A DNA stretch of 64,000 nt from an uncultured Collinsella sp. (lineage in GTDB: Bacteria; Actinomycetota; Coriobacteriia; Coriobacteriales; Coriobacteriaceae). Numbering within the stretch: position 1 is the stretch's first letter; each line of letters opens with the position of its first letter. The stretch is from the NCBI GenBank assembly GCA_900751755.1, contig CAADSP010000110.1, positions 1 to 64,000 on the forward strand, in the 5' to 3' direction. A model generated the notes under the pieces. The model saw only the letters and a program-made list of their open reading frames with translations, had not been told where the DNA came from and did not search any database. The position numbers and the translations under genes are program-made. Of the stretch, positions 43,600 to 51,632 are shown one piece after another.

Positions 43600-44604
43600 A
43601 TGGCCGCTGTTAAAAAATCGGTATCCGTCAAAGACGTGGCGCGCCTCGCGGGCGTCTCGGAGCAGACGGTCTCGCGCACCGTGCACGATTCGCCCAGTGT
43701 GCGCCCCGAGACCAAGGAACGCGTGCGTGCCGCCATGCGCGAGCTGGGGTATCGCCCCAATTTCGCCGGTCGATCGCTGCGCCGTGGCAAGTTTAAGACC
43801 GTCGGCGTCGCCATGTTCAACATTACCGGTACCGGCAACCTCGACCGTATGGAGGGCTTTGCCGCCGCGGCCGACAAACATGGCTATGCCATCACCCTCA
43901 CTAAAGTAGATGGACATCCCTATACCCTCGAGAGCGCATCGTCGCGTATGAGCGCGCTGCCGGTAGACGGCATGGTCGTGATCATGAACCGCATGCCGGC
44001 GGACTTTGGCACCTTTGAGCCGCTGCCCGGCATGCAGACGGTGCTCGTTACCATGCTGGAGCACCCGCTCTGTTCAACGGTCGATAACGACCAGTTCGAT
44101 TGCTCGCGCCAGGTGGTCGAGTACTTGCTGGGGCGGGGGCACAAAACCGTGCACTTTATTTCGTGTCCCGAGCGCTCGCTTTCGGGCATGCGGCGCGAGG
44201 AAGGCTGGCGCGAGACATTGCGTGCGCATGGCATTGAGCCGCCGCGACTCGTCCGTGGGGATTGGACGGCACAGAGCGGATATGCCGCAGGCCAGGCTCT
44301 GGCGGATGATCCGACCTGTACGGCCATCTATGCCTCCAACGATGCCATGGCATATGGCTGCATCCGTGGGCTCGAGTCGCGCGGAAAGCGTGTGCCCCAG
44401 GACGTGAGCGTGGTGGGTGTTGATGACAGCCTGGGCGATATCGTGCCCGATTGTCGCCTGACCACGGTGCGCTTTGACAACAAGCGCGTCGGCATGTGGG
44501 CGGTTGACAAGATTGCCGGCGCCGAGGGCGTTGCGCCCGGTGTGGAGCACATGCTGTTTCCGGGCGTGCTCGTCGAGGGCGATACGGTGCGCGATTGGCG
44601 CTAG
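43600..44604 (+). CDS. LacI-family regulator (copy 2)
   Basis: 334 residues. HTH VSVKDVARLAGVSEQTVSRTVHDSPSVRPETKERV with hinge FAGRSLRRGK; effector domain TVGVAMFNITGTGNLDRMEGF...DVSVVGVDDSLGDIVPDCRLTTVRFD. Divergent from lacE/lacG copy 2; the two AACGTT-centred palindromes at 43302 and 43424 are its likely sites. Recognition-helix residues (EQ before TVSR) differ from copy 1 (LK), in line with the different operators. Confidence 0.92.
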   Translation: MAAVKKSVSVKDVARLAGVSEQTVSRTVHDSPSVRPETKERVRAAMRELGYRPNFAGRSLRRGKFKTVGVAMFNITGTGNLDRMEGFAAAADKHGYAITLTKVDGHPYTLESASSRMSALPVDGMVVIMNRMPADFGTFEPLPGMQTVLVTMLEHPLCSTVDNDQFDCSRQVVEYLLGRGHKTVHFISCPERSLSGMRREEGWRETLRAHGIEPPRLVRGDWTAQSGYAAGQALADDPTCTAIYASNDAMAYGCIRGLESRGKRVPQDVSVVGVDDSLGDIVPDCRLTTVRFDNKRVGMWAVDKIAGAEGVAPGVEHMLFPGVLVEGDTVRDWR

Positions 44605-44663
44605 GGCGCGGGTCTGTTTGGGTTTCCGCTAATTGTGTTCGATATTGTTCAGATTGGTTTAAA

Positions 44664-44695
44664 AACCGTTCACGGACGAAAAGTGACCGTTCATA
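44664..44695 (+). promoter_or_regulatory. two GGTGAACGGT-type motifs before the lac EIIA gene
   Basis: AACCGTTCACGG (44664-44675) and TGACCGTTCATAG (44683-44695) in direct orientation, about 20 bases apart. Confidence 0.5.
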
Positions 44696-44726
44696 GCTCG
44701 AAATTACGTTTTACGCTGTTCTTTTT

Positions 44727-44746
44727 TGTTTGAATGTTATTGTTTC
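44727..44746 (+). promoter_or_regulatory. TGTTYGAAT element before the lac EIIA gene
   Basis: TGTTTGAATGTTATTGTTTC; matches elements in the deoR (28599) and lacA (46660) promoters. A further TGTTC half lies at 44717. Confidence 0.5.
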
Positions 44747-44818
44747 TGTCATACACAACGCAGCGCGTATGCCCGGACGCGATGCTCTCCATTGGTTCAT
44801 ATGTGAAAGGAACGCAAT

Positions 44819-45157
44819 ATGGCAACCAAAGAAGAAATCTCGATGGTTGGATTCGAGATTGTCGCATATGCAGGTGACGCCCAGACCGATCTGCTTGCAG
44901 CGCTCGATGCTGCTCGCGAGGGTGACTTTGAGAAGGCCGAACAGCTGCACAAGGATGCCAGCGATGCGCTCATCGGTGCCCACGACACGCAGACCAAGCT
45001 GCTTTCGCAGGAGGCCGGCGGTGGCGAGATGGAGATGACCTTCATCATGGCTCACGCTCAGGACACTCTCATGACCACTATGATTCTGGAGAAGCAGGCC
45101 CGCTTTACCATCGATGCCTACAAGCGCATCGCCGAGCTCGAGGCCAAGCTCGCCTAA
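44819..45157 (+). CDS. lacF: PTS lactose/cellobiose-family EIIA component
   Basis: 112 residues of the all-helical lac-type EIIA: MVGFEIVAYAGDAQTDLLAALDAAREGDFEKAEQLHKDASDAL and the phosphorylation motif MAHAQDTLM with His79. Phosphorylated by HPr and donates to EIIB domains of the LacE type. It is the only such EIIA in the window and stands alone between a LacI gene and a terminator, so it probably serves all lac-type EIICB permeases. Ribosome site GAAAGGAACG. Confidence 0.93.
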   Translation: MATKEEISMVGFEIVAYAGDAQTDLLAALDAAREGDFEKAEQLHKDASDALIGAHDTQTKLLSQEAGGGEMEMTFIMAHAQDTLMTTMILEKQARFTIDAYKRIAELEAKLA

Positions 45158-45184
45158 CGAGTCCGCACAATCAAGTCCCCTTCC

Positions 45185-45220
45185 AAAAGCTCTGCCGCTA
45201 CCCGCGGCAGGGCTTTTTCT
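45185..45220 (+). terminator. rho-independent terminator after the lac EIIA gene
   Basis: AAAGCTCTGCCGC / GCGGCAGGGCTTTTT stem-loop. Confidence 0.88.
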
Positions 45221-45230
45221 GTCCTCCTCC

Positions 45231-45345
45231 AAGTTGCGGTGAAATGGGGACTGAATAGGGGCCGGCGGGCGCAAAACAACCCCTATTCCACCGCAACTCA
45301 TCCTGAGACAGTCATTGGGGACGTTCTTAAACGACTAGTCGTTGG
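45231..45345. repeat. diverged GTTGCGGTGAAAT inverted repeat plus CATTGGGGACGTTCTTAAA repeat
   Basis: 45231-45298 is a second copy of the palindrome at 347-415, with a nested GAATAGGGG/CCCCTATTC stem. It is followed by CATTGGGGACGTTCTTAAA and the palindrome ACGACTAGTCGT near 45330; the same GGGGACGTTCTTAAA string is at 50052. Confidence 0.7.
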
Positions 45346-45442
45346 GGGCAGTCTTGGAGCTTCTGCACGCCCTCCCGTTCGGTTTTTCGATGGGTGGGTA
45401 TACTTCCATCCGCAATGCAGGCCGGAATGAGGAGGTGTCCAA

Positions 45443-46474
45443 ATGCCGGACAACGGATTGATTCAAAAGACAGATGCGCACGAGATGGCTCATGGGCGTC
45501 CTGTCCAGATAGCCGAGCATACGACGGTAACCGAGCTGCAGCCCAGCCTGTCCGATGTCGTGTGCGCAAACAAAAAGCTGCAGATTGGCTTTATCGTTGC
45601 GCTCGTGGTACTGGCGCTGCTGTCGGGCTTTGTAGCTCGTCCGCATTTCGCCGATACCAAGACTTGGGACTCCACCATCGAGGTCATCGATCAAAAGAAA
45701 GGTAACGTACTGGCGCTCACGACCTCGTGCGTGGCGCTGTCTGCGGGCATTACCGCGCTGCCGGGTGATACGGGAACGCCGGTTGCCGAGCAGCTCGCAC
45801 AGCTTTCAGGCAACCTTGGTATCGTGCTTGCCGTGCTATACCTAGAGAAATATTTGCTCACGATTTTGTGGTCGGTTGGCCTGGGCATCTTAATCCCGTT
45901 TGCGTTGGTGCTCTTTGCGGTGTCGCTCGGCATTCACGGGCGCTGGAGCACGAGTGCTGTCCTGCGCCGTGTGGCGACGCGCGTGCTGGTGGTTGCCGTG
46001 ATCGGCATGGCGCTTGTGCCTGCGAGCGTATGGGTGTCGCAGAAGGTCGATGAAACGTATCGCGTAAGTATTGAGCAAGCTGAGCAAAAGGCTGCGGACG
46101 CTGCGGACGCGGCCGACACCACGGACAAGTCAGCCGAGACCAGCTCAAAATCGAACAAGAAAAAATCCGAGGCCACGGAGTCCAAAAACGTGCTCGAGCA
46201 GTTGACTGATGGAGCATCGAGCCTTGTTACGTCGGTGACCAGCGGCGCCAAGCAGATGACCGACGAGATTGTGCAGCAGGTGACCAATCTGATTGAAGGC
46301 GTCATCGTGATGATCGTGACCTCGTGCGTTATCCCGCTGCTGGTGCTCGTGGCGTTCCTATGGCTAGGACACGTGCTGCTGGGGATCGATATTTCCGGCC
46401 CGGCGAACTATTTGACGGGCCGCTTTCTGGGTGCTCCGTCCAAGCACGCCAAAAAGGGTGGGCAGTCTGAGTAG
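45443..46474 (+). CDS. membrane protein of unknown function
   Basis: 343 residues. Predicted spans at about 51-70 (QIGFIVALVVLALLSGFVA), 131-165 (a long hydrophobic stretch possibly forming two), 173-198 and 290-320. Between the last two lies a hydrophilic, Ala/Asp/Lys/Ser-rich segment (EQAEQKAADAADAADTTDKSAETSSKSNKKK). The C-terminus is basic. No domain recognised and no clear tie to the sugar genes. Ribosome site GAGGAGGTG. Followed by a strong terminator. Confidence 0.8.
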   Translation: MPDNGLIQKTDAHEMAHGRPVQIAEHTTVTELQPSLSDVVCANKKLQIGFIVALVVLALLSGFVARPHFADTKTWDSTIEVIDQKKGNVLALTTSCVALSAGITALPGDTGTPVAEQLAQLSGNLGIVLAVLYLEKYLLTILWSVGLGILIPFALVLFAVSLGIHGRWSTSAVLRRVATRVLVVAVIGMALVPASVWVSQKVDETYRVSIEQAEQKAADAADAADTTDKSAETSSKSNKKKSEATESKNVLEQLTDGASSLVTSVTSGAKQMTDEIVQQVTNLIEGVIVMIVTSCVIPLLVLVAFLWLGHVLLGIDISGPANYLTGRFLGAPSKHAKKGGQSE

Positions 46475-46508
46475 GCGGCAAAGCGATCTTTGGAAAACCA
46501 ACCGTAAG

Positions 46509-46546
46509 AAGGGCGGCCGAGAGGCGTTCTCGGCCGCCCTTTTTGT
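46509..46546 (+). terminator. rho-independent terminator
   Basis: AAGGGCGGCCGAG / CTCGGCCGCCCTTTTTG stem-loop. Confidence 0.92.
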
Positions 46547-46601
46547 TTGTTGAATACGTGACAAGCCGGGCATTCCCTGAATCCAAACGGTCAGCAATCA
46601 T

Positions 46602-46612
46602 CCGTGAACGAT
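46602..46612 (+). promoter_or_regulatory. GGTGAACGGT-like motif before lacA
   Basis: CCGTGAACGAT, 9 of the core positions kept; preceded at 46586 by AAACGGTCAG. Confidence 0.4.
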
Positions 46613-46659
46613 ATTTGTTCAAAAAAGAACAAAGATAAACAAATAGTTGTTGCAGTTAC

Positions 46660-46689
46660 TGTTCGAATGTGTTCAAATAAACATGAACA
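46660..46689 (+). promoter_or_regulatory. DeoR/LacR-type operator region before lacA
   Basis: TGTTCGAATGTG (46660-46671) matches the element before deoR and the lac EIIA gene. It overlaps a palindrome TGTTCA-N8-TGAACA (46670-46689); a further GTTCAAAAAAGAAC lies at 46617. Confidence 0.55.
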
Positions 46690-46783
46690 GTGAAGAACCG
46701 CACATTCAGATGCCCGGACCTGAACGCGATTCAACACTTCCAAACAGAAACTACGCACCTGCGTATCTCTCAAGGAGGATGTC

Positions 46784-47212
46784 ATGAGGGTTGTAATCGC
46801 TTCCGATGCCGACGGTATGTCGATGAAGGAGTCCATCAAGGAGATGCTCATCGCCGACGGTCACGAGGTCGTCGACTATTCCGAGACCCCTGCCGCGGAC
46901 TTTGTCGATTCCGCGACCGCCGTTGCCAAGGACCTGCTGGAGCACAAGGATTCCCAGGGCTTCGCATTCGATAAGTACGGCGTCGGCTCCTATATGGCCG
47001 CCGTCAAGATTAAGGGTATGGTCGTCGCCAACATTTCCGACGAGCGTTCCGCCTACATGACCCGCGAGCACAACGGCTCGCGCATGGTCACCATGGGCCC
47101 GGGCGTTGTGGGCACCGAGGTCGCCAAGAAGATCGCCCGCGAGTTCCTGCGCGCCCAGTACGCCGGCGGCCGTCACCAGATCCGTGTCGACATGCTCAAC
47201 AAGATGGCCTAA
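46784..47212 (+). CDS. lacA: galactose-6-phosphate isomerase subunit LacA
   Basis: 142 residues of the RpiB/LacAB fold (MRVVIASDADGMSMKESIKEMLIADGHEVVDY). Where RpiB has a CGTGIG active loop, this subunit has FDKYGVGSYMAA, as in LacA, which forms a heteromer with LacB. Together they convert galactose 6-phosphate (from LacG) into tagatose 6-phosphate. First gene of lacA-lacB-epimerase-kinase. Ribosome site AAGGAGGATG. The missing Cys is normal for LacA and not a defect. Confidence 0.92.
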   Translation: MRVVIASDADGMSMKESIKEMLIADGHEVVDYSETPAADFVDSATAVAKDLLEHKDSQGFAFDKYGVGSYMAAVKIKGMVVANISDERSAYMTREHNGSRMVTMGPGVVGTEVAKKIAREFLRAQYAGGRHQIRVDMLNKMA

Positions 47213-47275
47213 CGAGAGCCACCGAGAACTCGAACTTCTACCTCAACTTGTGAATTCAGACGAAAGGACGTTCTG

Positions 47276-47800
47276 ATGAAGAAGACCATCGCAATCGGTT
47301 GCGACCATATCGTTACGGACGAGAAGATCTATCTGGCCGACCGCCTGGAGCAGGCTGGCTACAAGGTGCTCGACTGCGGCACCTACAGCCACACCCGTAC
47401 GCACTATCCCATCTACGGTAAGGCCGTGGGCGAGGCTGTTGCCAGCGGCAAGGCCGACTTTGGCGTGGCCCTGTGCGGCACCGGCATCGGCATCACCAAC
47501 GCCGTCAACAAGGTTCCCGGCGCCCGCTGCGCCCTGGTCCGCGACATGACCTCTGCCCTGTACGCTCGTCGCGAGCTCAACGCCAACATCGTGGGCTTTG
47601 GCGGCAAGATTACCGGCGAGTTCCTGATGGCCGATATCATGCTTGCCTTCCTGGAGGAGCCCTACGAGAAGACCCCCGAGCACGATGCCCTGATCGCCAA
47701 GATCGATGCCTGCAATAAGGCCGACGCCGAGGCTCAGGCTGACCCGCACTTCTTTGACGAGTTCCTCGAGAAGTGGGACCGCGGCGAATACCACGATTAG
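47276..47800 (+). CDS. lacB: galactose-6-phosphate isomerase subunit LacB
   Basis: 174 residues, close to the usual 171. Starts [17 protein letters not shown] with the catalytic-loop [30 protein letters not shown] (Cys about residue 66) and the phosphate-binding Arg region. Partner of LacA; 63 bases downstream of it with ribosome site GAAAGGACG. Supplies tagatose 6-phosphate to the kinase at 48942. Confidence 0.94.
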   Translation: MKKTIAIGCDHIVTDEKIYLADRLEQAGYKVLDCGTYSHTRTHYPIYGKAVGEAVASGKADFGVALCGTGIGITNAVNKVPGARCALVRDMTSALYARRELNANIVGFGGKITGEFLMADIMLAFLEEPYEKTPEHDALIAKIDACNKADAEAQADPHFFDEFLEKWDRGEYHD

Positions 47801-48003
47801 CGGGTATCCAGCGTAATTAACTAGTCCGTTGACGGCTCGCGTTTCTGTGATGGGGCGCGGGCCGGTTTTCTATCAGCCCAATTGGCCCAGCGGGCTGGAC
47901 GTGCATTGTTCTTTTGTTTGCGGCGCTGCCTCATTACCTTTCTGCTAAAGGCACGACGTTCACAATGGATCGTGCGAGATGATATGTGAAGGAGAAGATT
48001 CCC

Positions 48004-48885
48004 ATGGAGTTTGTTCTTGATAACGGCTCTGTCCGCATTGCGTTGAGCACGGCTGGCGGATCGTTCACTTCTATTGCGGCCAACGGCCGTGAGTACCTGT
48101 GGCAGGGTGACCCGGCGGTCTGGTCGGGCCAGGCACCCATTTGTTTCCCGATCTGCGGCGGCCTTCGCGACGGTCACGCAATGACCATGGGCGGCCGCGA
48201 GATTAAGCTCGCCCGCCACGGCTTTGCGCGCAAACAGAAGTGGAAGCTCGATGAGCAGGGCGACAACATGGTTGCGCTGAGCCTAAGTTCTGCCGACCAT
48301 GCCGAGTTGCTCGAGCAGTACCCGTATCCGTTTAAGATCGTTGCTCGTTACGCGATCGATTCGGAAAAGGTGGCTGTGTCGTACGAGGTGACCAATGAGG
48401 GCACCGAGGACATGCCGTTCTTTGTGGGCGGTCACCCTGGCTTTAAGTGCCCGCTTGACGAGGGCGAGTCCTATGACGACTACGAGCTCCGTTTTGAGCA
48501 GCGCGAGGCTGCCGAGCTCTGTACTGCCGTTCCCTCGACGGGCCTGATTGATGTTGAGCATCGCAGCAAGAACCCGATGGTTGGCCATGACCTGCCGCTG
48601 ACCCACGAACTCTTTGACTTCGCGGAGACCATCTTTGACGTGCTCGAGAGCCGCGTGGTTACGCTGACCAAGAAGACCGAGGACAAGGGCGTGCGCCTGA
48701 CGTTCCCCGATATGCCGTACCTGATTGTGTGGAGCAAGCCCGAGGGTGACTTTGTGGCCGTGGAACCGTGGGGCGGCCTGTCCACCTGCTCCGACGAGGA
48801 CGATATTCTGGAGCACAAGCGCGGCTGCCTGGTGGCCAAGCCGGGAGAGACCGTTACCCGCGGCTTTGCGATCGAGATCCTTTAA
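48004..48885 (+). CDS. lacX: aldose 1-epimerase family protein (LacX-like), second copy
   Basis: 293 residues, same length and blocks as the protein at 23582 (STAGGSFTSI, REYLWQGDPAVWSGQAPICF, RHGFARKQKWKL, GGHPGFKCPLDEG, WGGLSTCSDEDD). LacX follows lacABCDFEG operons in lactococci; here it lies between lacB and the kinase gene. Start ATG 48004 follows GAAGGAGA; the GTG 6 codons upstream is less likely since the paralogue begins at the same place. Confidence 0.9.
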   Translation: MEFVLDNGSVRIALSTAGGSFTSIAANGREYLWQGDPAVWSGQAPICFPICGGLRDGHAMTMGGREIKLARHGFARKQKWKLDEQGDNMVALSLSSADHAELLEQYPYPFKIVARYAIDSEKVAVSYEVTNEGTEDMPFFVGGHPGFKCPLDEGESYDDYELRFEQREAAELCTAVPSTGLIDVEHRSKNPMVGHDLPLTHELFDFAETIFDVLESRVVTLTKKTEDKGVRLTFPDMPYLIVWSKPEGDFVAVEPWGGLSTCSDEDDILEHKRGCLVAKPGETVTRGFAIEIL

Positions 48886-48941
48886 CGAGCTATCGTATGT
48901 TTGGGGCCGCGCGTGTCGTGCCCCGGAAACAGGAGTTCAAT

Positions 48942-49877
48942 ATGATTCTGACCGTTACCATGAACCCGTCGATTGATACGCGCTATCAGCTCGACAAGTT
49001 GATCATCGACGACGTGAACCGCGTGACGCCCGAAAAGACCGCTGGCGGTAAGGGCCTCAACGTGAGCCGCGTGTTGCTGCAGCTGGGCGACGACGTGCTC
49101 GCGACCGGTCTGCTCGGCGGCCACATGGGTGCCTATATGGCCGAGCTCATGGATGCCGATGGCGTCAAGAACGACTTTGTGCCCATCGCCGGTGAGACGC
49201 GCATTTGCCTGAATATCCTGCACGAGGGTAATCAGACCGAGCTGCTGGAGAGCGGCCCGAGGATCGCCCCGGCCGAGCTCGAGGCCTTTACGGCCAAGTT
49301 TGCCGAGCTTGCAGCGAAGGCGGACGTTGTGACGCTTTCGGGCTCGCTGCCGCGTGGCGTCGATGCCGGCTACTATGCCGAGCTCGTCAAGATCGCCGAG
49401 GAGGCGGGCGCCAAGGTGCTGCTCGACACTTCGGGTGCATCGCTGGAGGCCGCGCTGGAGTCCGATGCCAAGCCTGAGCTCGTAAAGCCCAACCTGACCG
49501 AGATTAACGGCCTGCTGGGTACGTCCTTTACGATCGATGATGTCGATGCCCTGCGCGAGGCGCTTGCCGCCGATGGCCGCTTTGCCGGTATTCCCTGGGT
49601 TGTCGTTTCGATGGGCGCTGCCGGTTCGGTGGGCTTCCATGAGGGTCGTGCGTTCCGCGCCAAGACGCCCGCGATTGCGGCAGTGAACGCGACGGGTTCC
49701 GGCGACTCGACCATCGCCGGCTTTGCGCATGCGATTGCTGCTGGTGCCGACGACGTCACGGTGCTCAAGACCGCCAATACCTGCGGCAAGCTCAACGCCA
49801 TGGATCCCAAGACCGGCCACCTGGTCATGGATCGCTGGGACGAGGTCTACAACAGCGTTGAAGTAACGGAGCTGTAG
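48942..49877 (+). CDS. lacC: tagatose-6-phosphate kinase (PfkB family), second copy
   Basis: 311 residues, same length as the kinase at 24523 and very similar throughout (MILTVTMNPSIDTRYQLDKL, TAGGKGLNVSRVLLQLGDDV, KPNLTEINGLLGTSFT, NATGSGDSTIAGF). Position after lacA-lacB-lacX marks it as LacC: tagatose 6-phosphate plus ATP to tagatose 1,6-bisphosphate. The aldolase is not in this operon but at 58449. Start at 48942 follows CAGGAG. Confidence 0.92.
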   Translation: MILTVTMNPSIDTRYQLDKLIIDDVNRVTPEKTAGGKGLNVSRVLLQLGDDVLATGLLGGHMGAYMAELMDADGVKNDFVPIAGETRICLNILHEGNQTELLESGPRIAPAELEAFTAKFAELAAKADVVTLSGSLPRGVDAGYYAELVKIAEEAGAKVLLDTSGASLEAALESDAKPELVKPNLTEINGLLGTSFTIDDVDALREALAADGRFAGIPWVVVSMGAAGSVGFHEGRAFRAKTPAIAAVNATGSGDSTIAGFAHAIAAGADDVTVLKTANTCGKLNAMDPKTGHLVMDRWDEVYNSVEVTEL

Positions 49878-49880
49878 AGT

Positions 49881-50035
49881 TACGCGGTTTTACCAAACCG
49901 CGTAACCGGCCGACGCTGCAAACCCGCCAGAGCGGCAATCTGCCTTTCAACTGCGGCGGCATGACCAGAAGGTCAATGCCGCCTTGTTTCAAGGCACCTT
50001 GCTCGCTCTGACGGGTTTTCGCTGTCGTTGCCAAA
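49881..50035. other. terminator hairpin and nested palindromic region after lacC
   Basis: GTTACGCGGTT / AACCGCGTAAC (49881-49908) can end lacC transcription although no T-run follows. Then an outer pair AAACCCGCCAGAGC (about 49920) with GCTCTGACGGGTTTT (about 50011) encloses an inner stem GGCGGCATGACC / GGTCAATGCCGCC with loop AGAA (about 49951-49979). No gene. Confidence 0.5.
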
Positions 50036-50082
50036 ACATCGGCGTGGTCATTGGGGACGTTCTTAAATGACTGCGGCAGATA

Positions 50083-50121
50083 GGGACGTTCCTTTTTTGC
50101 CGGCAGTTTGGGACACTCCTT
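50083..50121 (+). repeat. 39-bp direct repeat, left copy
   Basis: GGGACGTTCC...GCCGGCAGTTTGGGACACTC; the right copy at 51594-51632 differs at two positions. The two bracket the AAA ATPase gene. Preceded by CATTGGGGACGTTCTTAAA. Confidence 0.8.
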
Positions 50122-50144
50122 ACGGGGCACCCCCTCCACAGCGC

Positions 50145-51446
50145 CTATGCCAGCTTGTCGATTTGCCCAATCTCCCAGAGCGGAATGTTGACGAGCGTGC
50201 CCTCGTCTCTATATGCCGCCAGGGAGCTCCTCACGCAACGCTCGAGCTTGAATTTTTCGCAGGCTATTTTCAGACTCTTCGCTTTAAGGTTCTCTGCCGC
50301 CTTGACCTCAAGCGGAAGCACGGTTCCCGCATGGTCGATGGCAAAGTCAGTCTCTGCATTGCCGGAGGAGGATGACCAATACGCGGGAGTTTTGCCTTGG
50401 AGCAAAAGCTCCTGTGCGACGTATTGCTCGGTCAGCGAGCCTTTGAACTCCGTAAAAACAGCGGGCCCGTTCAGAACAATGGCTGGCGTGAGGGCGGAGA
50501 GTGCTCCGAGGATGCCGGTGTCGATGCAGAACAGCTTGAAGCCCGAGAGATCCTCGTAGCTTGTGAGCGGTGCTCTTAGGGCGGAAACACGTGGTACCTT
50601 ATGAACGATTCCATAGTCCATAAGGTACTGGAGACTTTCCTCAAAATCGCGTGCGCGCGCCCCGGGACGAAGCGCGCCGTAGACGAACTTCTTGTTTTCC
50701 TTTGTGAGCTGGCCGGGAAGGGATTTCCAAACCAACCTCATGCGCTCGACGATGCGGGCGGGTGCATGTTTGCCAAAATCGGATTCGTAAGCCTCGATGA
50801 TTTGCTGTTGAAGCCTTCGGGCTTCGATGAAGTCGCGTGTCTCGGCGAAAGCGGAGACAACTTCGGGCATACCGCCGACAACAAGGTATTCCTTGAGCAG
50901 GCGCTCGAGCTTTTCGGAAACGTTTGCCAGCAGGTCCATGTCTGCGGCAAGGATGGCATCTGCGAGCGGATTGCCATCGACGGCACGAACGAACTCGGCA
51001 AACCCCATGGGGCGCATGGTGAGCTGGTCGATCTTGCCGACGGGGAACGACTCGTTTTCGCGTCGGAGCGCGAGCCCCATATGGGAGCCGGCTGCCACGA
51101 TATGGTATTCCGGCGCCAGCTCGTTGAAGTATTTGAGCGAGGTGATGCCGCGCGGTGCCTCTTGAATTTCGTCGAAGATGATGAGCGTGTCTTCCGGCGT
51201 TACGGTTTGGCCACGTAGGAGTTCTATCTGGGAGATGATGCGTTTGGGGTCGAGGTCCCCATCGAACAGCGAGCGTGCGCCCGGTTCGAGCATAAAGTCA
51301 AAACGGATGACGTTTTGATACTGCTGGCCTGCGAATTCGTTAAGAAGCCAGGTTTTTCCCGTCTGGCGGGCCCCCTTAAGCAGGAGGGGCTTGCGGTTTG
51401 CCCTAGATTTCCAAGCGATGAGTTCGTCCATTAGCTGTCGCTGCAT
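50145..51446 (-). CDS. AAA-family ATPase with DUF4143
   Basis: 433 residues. Walker A GARQTGKT (25-32), Walker B LIIFDEIQE (about 89-97), the AAA_14 domain, then a DUF4143 region and a C-terminal restriction-like segment (NAETDFAIDHAGTVLPLEVKAAENLKAKSL, reminiscent of a PD-(D/E)XK core). This family is widespread, patchily distributed and usually monocistronic; function is not established, with defence or DNA-linked roles suggested. Flanked by 39-bp direct repeats, and its upstream region has three 33-bp tandem repeats. Unrelated to the surrounding sugar genes, so probably acquired as a unit. Confidence 0.88.
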   Translation of the reverse strand: MQRQLMDELIAWKSRANRKPLLLKGARQTGKTWLLNEFAGQQYQNVIRFDFMLEPGARSLFDGDLDPKRIISQIELLRGQTVTPEDTLIIFDEIQEAPRGITSLKYFNELAPEYHIVAAGSHMGLALRRENESFPVGKIDQLTMRPMGFAEFVRAVDGNPLADAILAADMDLLANVSEKLERLLKEYLVVGGMPEVVSAFAETRDFIEARRLQQQIIEAYESDFGKHAPARIVERMRLVWKSLPGQLTKENKKFVYGALRPGARARDFEESLQYLMDYGIVHKVPRVSALRAPLTSYEDLSGFKLFCIDTGILGALSALTPAIVLNGPAVFTEFKGSLTEQYVAQELLLQGKTPAYWSSSSGNAETDFAIDHAGTVLPLEVKAAENLKAKSLKIACEKFKLERCVRSSLAAYRDEGTLVNIPLWEIGQIDKLA

Positions 51447-51492
51447 ACTGCCTCCTAACGATCATGGTTAGTATAAGACCGTTTTGGTCTTT

Positions 51493-51585
51493 CCATCGAA
51501 AAATGTGGGAGTAAACCACGTTTTTCCATCGAATAATGTGTGAGGCAATCACGTTTTTCCATCGAATAATGTGAGGGTTTAGGTA
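51493..51585. repeat. three tandem 33-bp repeats upstream of the AAA ATPase
   Basis: CCATCGAAAAATGTGGGAG (51493), CCATCGAATAATGTGTGAG (51526) and CCATCGAATAATGTGAGG (51559) at exact 33-base steps, each of the first two followed by a CACGTTTTT segment. They lie 45-140 bases before the gene's start, in promoter position. Confidence 0.85.
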
Positions 51586-51593
51586 GGCATCTG

Positions 51594-51632
51594 GGGACGT
51601 TCTTTTTCTGCCGGCAGTTTGGGACACTCCTT
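51594..51632 (+). repeat. 39-bp direct repeat, right copy
   Basis: Copy of the repeat at 50083 with two differences. A hairpin GGCGCCCGTCGGCGATGTTGCC.. (about 51669-51703) that can terminate galT lies beyond it. Confidence 0.8.

Noticed and set aside
46784..47212. LacA as an inactivated RpiB (no CGTGIG loop)
   Set aside because: Loss of that loop is normal for LacA subunits, which work with LacB.
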